The notes beneath the pieces were generated by a model. The model saw nothing but the letters and a program-made list of their open reading frames with translations, made no database searches and was not told the origin of the DNA. Made by a program: the position numbers and the translations under genes. 64,000 bases of DNA, taken from positions 434,001-498,000 of the forward strand of contig JANFOE010000580.1 of NCBI GenBank assembly GCA_025667525.1. The letters are read 5' to 3'. Every line of letters begins with the position of its first letter. The first letter of the stretch is position 1. This stretch comes from Glebionis coronaria. Taxonomy: Eukaryota > Streptophyta > Magnoliopsida > Asterales > Asteraceae. Of this stretch, positions 58,512-64,000 are shown piece after piece.

Positions 58512-59366
58512 AAGGGATGATATTAGATGATAGAATGGACCAAGTTCGATGAGGGGTTAGGGTCTATTAGGGTTAAAGTTATGCATTTATATTTTATAAA
58601 TTGTGATTAATAATGAAGTTATGCCTATAGAGTTTTCAATTTATTCTACATGATATCATGAGCAAAGGTGGATCTTGTCGGTCACAATGAGTCGCTTTCT
58701 CGTTGTCTTTCTAACATCCCGTCAAAACTCGAATCTCCATCATTTTAATATCGACCATTATGAGTCGCTTCTCAAAACCAAATCTCATCATTTCCATCAT
58801 CAAAACCATAACGGCCACCATAAGTTGCTGCTCTACCACCTCATCAAATCTCTTCACTGTTTGTAATCACAAATAACGAATATTCATCTCCATCAGCCAT
58901 CATGAGCCACCTTTATCATCTTCAAATAAACCACCAATTTTTTATTATTTTTCTCAATCCTCTTCAAAACCTAATCGGCCACCAGCCATCACCATTTATG
59001 TCATAAACTCTATTCGGCTACCATAAGCCGTCATCGTCTCTACCAGTCAAACTATGAGCATGTCGACCACTGTGAGCCGCTGCTTGTTTTGCTTTTACTT
59101 TTGTTGCTACTGCTGCAAGAAGATTTGTCTCTGCTTACTGCTGAACGTCTTATAAAAAAAAAGTTTTACTGCTTTAATATTTATTTAGATTTCTCATCTA
59201 ATCCGAGTTTTTACGATTTCATAGCTCAAATTGTGAGAGAATATTAGATTATAGAATGATCCAAGCCCAATGAGAGGTTAAGGTCCATTAAAGTTAAGGT
59301 TAATCATTTGTACTATATAAATTATAATTAATAATGAAGTTATGCGTTTTTTTTATCTATTCTACA
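58512..59366 (+). mobile_element. Candidate TRIM (miniature LTR element)
   Basis: Direct repeats of ~135 bp at 58512-58650 and ~59232-59366 share ATTAGATNATAGAATG and AATAATGAAGTTATGC and both end TCTACA. Directly after the first comes TGATATCATGAGC, a degenerate tRNA-Met primer site. The ~580-bp interior repeats CACCATGAGCCGC-like phrases. There is no polypurine tract and no clear target duplication, so it is old. Confidence 0.6.
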
Positions 59367-60078
59367 GTTCAGACGAATAAAAAAATATATTAAATCAATA
59401 AAAAAGAATACTATTGTCCACACACATTTTTTTCATGTGTATGAATCAAAATCTAATGTGTATATATCAATACACTTTAACTAAATCAGCTAAGCTTTAA
59501 CTAAATGAATCAACTTTAATATCAACTATTAATTTAATTTAATTCATCTCAAATTCATCTACTTAAATTTCTATATAAATATTTAGACATTTAAGTTTCT
59601 AATCTTTTTTTTAGTTAATAACTTTTCAATCCCAAATATCCTTTTGAGGTATTTTTATTTATTTATATAATATTTAGTAGAAATCATAATAACTTTTTAG
59701 TCCCAAATATCCTTTTGAGGTATTTTTATTTATTCATATAATATTTAATGGAAATCATAATAATAAAATACATTTAGAAGTCATATGTAATTTGATTAAA
59801 TATAAACAGATTAAAATATTAAAACTAAAAATAAGAGCATCTAAAGAACATGTCCAAAAAATTATGAAGAGGTTTAAAAAATTTGTACCATAGTGAGTAA
59901 TTATTTCATTTATGTGATATGAAAAGATTTAAGATTTTGAAAAGGTTTACAAATTAATGCATTGTATAATTCTACAATTTTATAAACTAATTAAAAGTTT
60001 ATCCACAGTGATAGTAGATATTATAATATCATAAATATGGCAATACTATAAACCTTTTCAGAGGTTCATTTACCTAAG
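59367..60078 (+). other. AT-rich spacer with a short duplication
   Basis: A ~55-bp phrase (CCCAAATATCCTTTTGAGG plus flank) is repeated at 59631 and 59701. No gene. Confidence 0.6.
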
Positions 60079-60621
60079 CAATGTTTTAAAAACCGGGTTG
60101 ACCCGACCGGTTGAACCATAAACCGGCTCGGAGATCGGGCCGGATGTGACCGGGTTTTTGTTTGTTTGAGAACCGGATTAAACCGCTGGTTTTTCATTGA
60201 ACCGGATTGACCCGATTTAATTAACCCGGCCGGGTCATGTTTTTTATAAATAAAATATTTCAAAAACTTTTTTTCTATAATTATTTTTAAGTTTTAAAGA
60301 TATAATTTGAAGTAATAATTATTAGTGTTAGTTAAAATAAAATTAAACTAACTTAAAACATACACTAATATTGTTTTATTATAATTTATTATAAATTCTA
60401 AGCATAAATTAATTATTTTTGCAAATTTTTACAATAATATTTTAAATATAAAATTTAAAACTAAGGTTAGTGAGTAAAAGATAAATATTACACGTTAAAA
60501 ATTTAAAAAAATATACATATATAAAGAACCGGGTTGATTCGACGGTTGAACCGGTTAAACCGGTTGAACCGTAAACCGATCATTAGACCGGGTTAACTAA
60601 AAAACCGGGTTTTAAAACATT
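60079..60621. mobile_element. MITE-like element with AACCGG-rich inverted ends
   Basis: It starts CAATGTTTTAAAAACCGGG and ends with the reverse complement AACCGGGTTTTAAAACATTG-type sequence. The flanking duplication is ACCTAAG (60072-60078 and 60622-60628), about the hAT size. GAACCGG phrases repeat in both halves. No gene. Confidence 0.8.
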
Positions 60622-60825
60622 GACCTAAGAGTAAAAAAAAGCAAAAAGTTAAATAAGAAGACGGAGTGACTAGCTGTTTTTGACACGGTATATTCGTTAA
60701 AATCAAAGATTAACTAAACGAGGCACAGAAGAATCTGATCCCATCAAAGCAAGCAGTCAGTCAACCAAAGTCACAATAAACCTTCTTGATCTGATCCCAT
60801 CATCAACTGAAGCCATTAAGGAAGA

Positions 60826-62298
60826 ATGAAAGCATTAGGATGCTGGTTAATGTTGGTGGGTTCGTTGAGATTAGCCTCTGTTTGGTTCGGTTTTGTCGAC
60901 ATTTGGGCTCTCCGTCGTGCTGTCTTCTCCCAAACCACCAGTCAGTTCACTTCTCTTCACTTTCTTCTTTCTTTATTTTATGGGCTTAATGGGTTATTCA
61001 CATTTGATAAGCTTACCTTTTTTCGCTTATGAGGACACAAATATAATAAGCTCATGGCTTATCTAAGCCATGGGCTTAACATCAGCTTCAGGCACCTAAT
61101 CTTTCCAAACACACCCATAGTTACTAGCTGTTGCACGAGTGTTTGACAATTTTCATTATCTAAGGTTTTATGTGGTAGTATCCTAAAAGATATATGCTAT
61201 TAGCTAAAATCATCAGAATCAGTTTGTCTCGGGCTCTCGGCCAAAGCTTTGAAACCGGTAAATGCGAAACACACAATCCCAAACACTCCGGTAGATTGTA
61301 CTTCTAACTTCTAGCTTGCAAATATGGGATATGAGAGGGTGTTTGGGGTTGCTGTTTTTTTCACTTTAGCAAATAAGTCAAATTGGAGTGTTTGGATCAC
61401 AAATTGCTTCTACTTACTGCATGCTTCCGGCAAAATAAGGAATTTTTTTTATAAGGGTAGGACATGCTTATCTCAAAGTGTTTGCCTGAGATGAATCAGT
61501 TTCTATTAAGCAATTTCTTTTTTTTTTTTTTGCAACCCCCCCCCCCCCCCCCCCCCCCCCTGTGTTGGATCATTTACATGTTATAAACTAATATGTAAAT
61601 CTAGTTAGGTTTCAATACTGTATTTGTAAATGGTATTTACGATTTTTACAAAATACATGAAGCAGTTTTCCTAAATTACGTACCGAGTCAACTTTGTGTT
61701 CGAATACAGAACAAGACATTAGTTATATTTATCAGTTTTCCTTACTTTTTGTCTCTTTCGTGAATGAAGTTTTGCATTAGATGTTTAAGATACATATTCA
61801 TTTCCAATATCAGAGTTTTTGGTCATTATGAATACATTCAGTTATGTTCTTTTTTTGTATATGAAAAAGTTATTATCTTTATATGTATTCTGCAGTGACT
61901 GAAATCCATGGGAGGACGTTTGGTGTATGGACACTGCTTACTTGCACTATGTGTTTCCTCTGTGCATTCAACCTTGATAACAAACCGCTTTATCTCGCAA
62001 CCTTTCTATCCTTCATCTATGCCCTTGGTCACTTTTTGACAGAATACTTAATATACCACACCATGGCCATTCAAAATCTCGCAACTGTTGGTTTCTTTGC
62101 AGGTATCATTCTCTCATTACTCTAGTATTACATGATAATATTTTGTTTGTTTCTTTTAAGCTCTGCTTTCAAAACTTTTGTCCATTGCAATGGTTTTTGT
62201 ATTTATCTTATAAATATTGCTAAACAGGCACGTCGATAGTGTGGATGTTATTACAATGGAATGCGCATAAGCCTCAAACTCCGCTGAAGAATGAATGA
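60826..62298 (+). CDS. ERG28: ERG28-like sterol biosynthesis scaffold protein, three exons
   Basis: Exon 1 60826-60940 (ends ACCACCA|GTCAGT), exon 2 61896-62102 (after TTCTGCAG, ends GCAG|GTATC) and exon 3 62228-62298 (after AAACAG). The joins are in phase and give 130 residues, close to the length I recall for plant ERG28. The protein is hydrophobic with about four membrane segments and includes WLMLVGSLRLASVWFGF, HGRTFGVWTLLTC and ALGHFLTEYL. By family it is an ER membrane tether that gathers C-4 demethylation enzymes in sterol synthesis; it has no catalytic site itself. A gene-like island with an ordinary 3' flank surrounds it. Intron 1 holds a 25-base C run. Confidence 0.92.
61536..61560 (+). 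repeat. 25-base poly(C) run in ERG28 intron 1
   Basis: 25 consecutive C, preceded by a T run and TGCAA. The complementary strand is G25. Confidence 0.9.
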
Positions 62299-63070
62299 AG
62301 GTGTTCAAGATTGGTGTAATATCTTCAACTGATCTGTATTCTGTTTTGTGACAATATTCATTGTAACTTTCCTGCTACATGACATTAGATTCTGAAGCGA
62401 TTTATGTTTGAGAGAATGCATGTTAGTTGTTCCAGAAATGGCTTATTTTGTAGCAGAACGAATTTGTATCAGGTTTCAGTTTTGTACCAGAAATAACTCG
62501 GGTGCTCTTGTACGTGCTTATTATGACAGTGGCTTAACATATTCAATATTAAACCTTATATGCTCCATATTGGTACCCGTGTAATAAGCATAATTTGATG
62601 TTTTCCTGCATTGGGGTTAACTGCAATTGTTTTACATGGTTGGTCGATTGCTCTATCAATTTTATTTGCCCCTTTATATTAAATCTATTGATCAACCAAG
62701 TCAAAAATTTCAAATTGTGGTTTGACTTGCGTATACATCTACCACATTTCACTGTAAAAATCTTTAAATTGATATTTTCCAATACATAAAGATGTAATCA
62801 AATGCAATACAGAGACAACTTGGCGATACAAATGAAATCGGTAACTGAACTTTGTTAACTTTTTTTTCTTTCTGCATTTACATATCACTATGAAACGTCT
62901 TATTAAATACATTCTTCGGTTACGAGTTCTAAGCTTCCATCACGCCAACTCTCTTAACGGTGCATCCAAATGACTAATATGTCTCCTTTTAGAGGATGAC
63001 TTGTAGTGTTGGTTACGTGACAAAATTATTGCAATGTGAAAAACAAATACCGTGACAATGTGACTAAGAA
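62299..63070 (+). other. Convergent intergenic spacer between ERG28 and PR-1
   Basis: It includes the 3' flanks of both genes, which point toward each other. No other gene is seen. Confidence 0.6.
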
Positions 63071-63562
63071 CTAGTAAGGTTTCTGATCAACAATGTTACC
63101 GGGAGGGTCGTAATTGCAAACAATAATATAATTCCCATTGCTACATAAAGCCCTACCACATCCAACTTTCTTAGAGTCTGCCCAAACAATTTGAGTATAA
63201 TGACCACACATCTTATCAATGCACTTGTTTTCATTGTAGTCATAGTCGCGTCTCTCATCAAGCCACAATTGGACTGCCATCGAACCATTGATCGGTCCTT
63301 GTGCCATATTCTCACCACACCTATCAGAGTGAGTGAGGCTACAGTCGGCCGACCTTTGTTCTGCCCAAGATTGTGCAACTTTAGCCAATTGATCGTCCCA
63401 ACACAAAGGTTCCATGCCTAATACTTTCCGGATACAATTATGGTTAAAAACATAGTCATCTGGTGTGTTTCCTGGCTCCCCGTACGTGTCGTGAGCATGA
63501 GATAAGTGTAGAATTGCTAATGATGTAGCAAGAACAAGCAAAATGTTACGCAAATGTCCCAT
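63071..63562 (-). CDS. PR1: PR-1-like CAP-domain secreted protein
   Basis: 163 residues. Residues 1-23 form a signal peptide (hydrophobic ILLVLATSLAIL, cleavage likely after SHA). The CAP domain keeps the His/Glu tetrad (His41, Glu84, Glu103, His121) and the signatures GHYTQIVW and CNYDPPGN. The C-terminus PPGNIVDQKPY fits the PxGNxxxxxPY pattern of the CAPE1 peptide released from PR-1. Three extra cysteines (43, 54, 82) join the usual six. By family it is apoplastic, binds sterols and is induced in defence. It is intronless, as usual for PR-1 genes. Whether this copy is pathogen-induced cannot be read from the sequence. Confidence 0.93.
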   Translation of the reverse strand: MGHLRNILLVLATSLAILHLSHAHDTYGEPGNTPDDYVFNHNCIRKVLGMEPLCWDDQLAKVAQSWAEQRSADCSLTHSDRCGENMAQGPINGSMAVQLWLDERRDYDYNENKCIDKMCGHYTQIVWADSKKVGCGRALCSNGNYIIVCNYDPPGNIVDQKPY

Positions 63563-63620
63563 GTTTCTTCTGTATGAGGAAGTTATATAGTTATGATTAT
63601 GTTTTGAGTGACATAAACGG

Positions 63621-63629
63621 GTATTTATA
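63621..63629 (-). promoter_or_regulatory. TATA box of the PR-1-like gene
   Basis: The - strand reads TATAAATAC about 60 bp upstream of the ATG, a usual distance for a short leader. Confidence 0.7.
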
Positions 63630-64000
63630 GTGTTAAGTTTGTCCTAAATATTAAGGAATTCAAAATGCCAAAGCAAAAAATGAGGAAAAATATTAGGAAA
63701 GCAAAGAGGACACTTTGATGGAGCAAAAAGTTTCAACGCTATTACACTTGGCCGAAATTTTGGTAAAAACTGAGAACCACTAGCTAGTAGTAAACGATCC
63801 TAAACATTCGAATTATACTAATGATTCCAACAAACATAATGAGAACTAATCGGATTGGTTATCCTAAATTTTTGGTTTCCGTTTCTTATAATTAAAATTT
63901 TGAACAGTGTGTTGCATTAGACTTCGCATATCATGTTTCACAATTATTACTCGGCATGAAGAAGTATATAAACTTAGACCTATTTTATTCCATTATAAAC
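63630..64000 (-). other. Upstream region of the PR-1-like gene
   Basis: AT-rich promoter region. No as-1 or W-box cluster stood out by eye. Confidence 0.4.

Noticed and set aside
63064..63378. Second protein overlapping the PR-1 gene
   Set aside because: It is an alternate-frame shadow of the PR-1 coding sequence.

Overview
The window is plant nuclear DNA, dominated by nested transposable elements, with three ordinary host genes at the right-hand end. A DYW-class PPR gene, a three-exon ERG28-type gene, a PR-1-type gene and typical plant retrotransposons show a higher plant. The style of the retrotransposon proteins (long coiled-coil gag linkers, Athila pol) suggests a eudicot, perhaps Asteraceae. 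That family call is recollection of protein style and was not checked by a search.

Layout. 1-7402 and 18306-20467: a badly decayed Ty1/copia element on the + strand whose 3' untranslated part was split by an Athila-type Ty3/gypsy element (7403-18300, target duplication TATAT). 20468-27375: repeat-rich non-coding DNA with phased palindromes, a foldback pair, a 1-kb tandem duplication, a family of covarying hairpins and a Helitron 3' end. 27376-32686: AT-rich DNA with LTR-like promoter remnants. 32687-45321: a Stowaway-like MITE interrupted by a young copia element on the - strand (32861-45215, target duplication GATAT). That element carries an extra spliced gene between pol and its 3' LTR. 45506-46161: a short Helitron. 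46440-48310: a 21-bp-phased ACATGT satellite. 48853 onward: a second Helitron 3' end in the opposite direction. 53540-54175: a LINE relic. 54302-54737 and 60079-60621: two inverted-repeat elements. 58512-59366: a possible TRIM.

Host genes. An intronless PLS-DYW PPR gene (55792-57681, +), an ERG28-like sterol-biosynthesis scaffold (60826-62298, +, three exons) and a PR-1/CAP secreted protein (63071-63562, -). Nothing suggests these three work together. They are neighbours in a gene-containing island beside the repeat block.

The most unusual signals are RNA-structural. (1) Between 22.6 and 26.0 kb a hairpin with an invariant inner shape (TGGC, NNG, GC, variable hairpin, GC, A, GCCA) recurs with different but complementary outer and apical stems. 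(2) Inside a 948-bp intron of the extra gene of the young copia element, six ~101-bp repeats each form two hairpins with compensatory changes; on the sense strand five of six have GNRA tetraloops. (3) Three 20-bp palindromes centred on CTTAAG are spaced 61-64 bp apart. All were found by eye and need covariation statistics.
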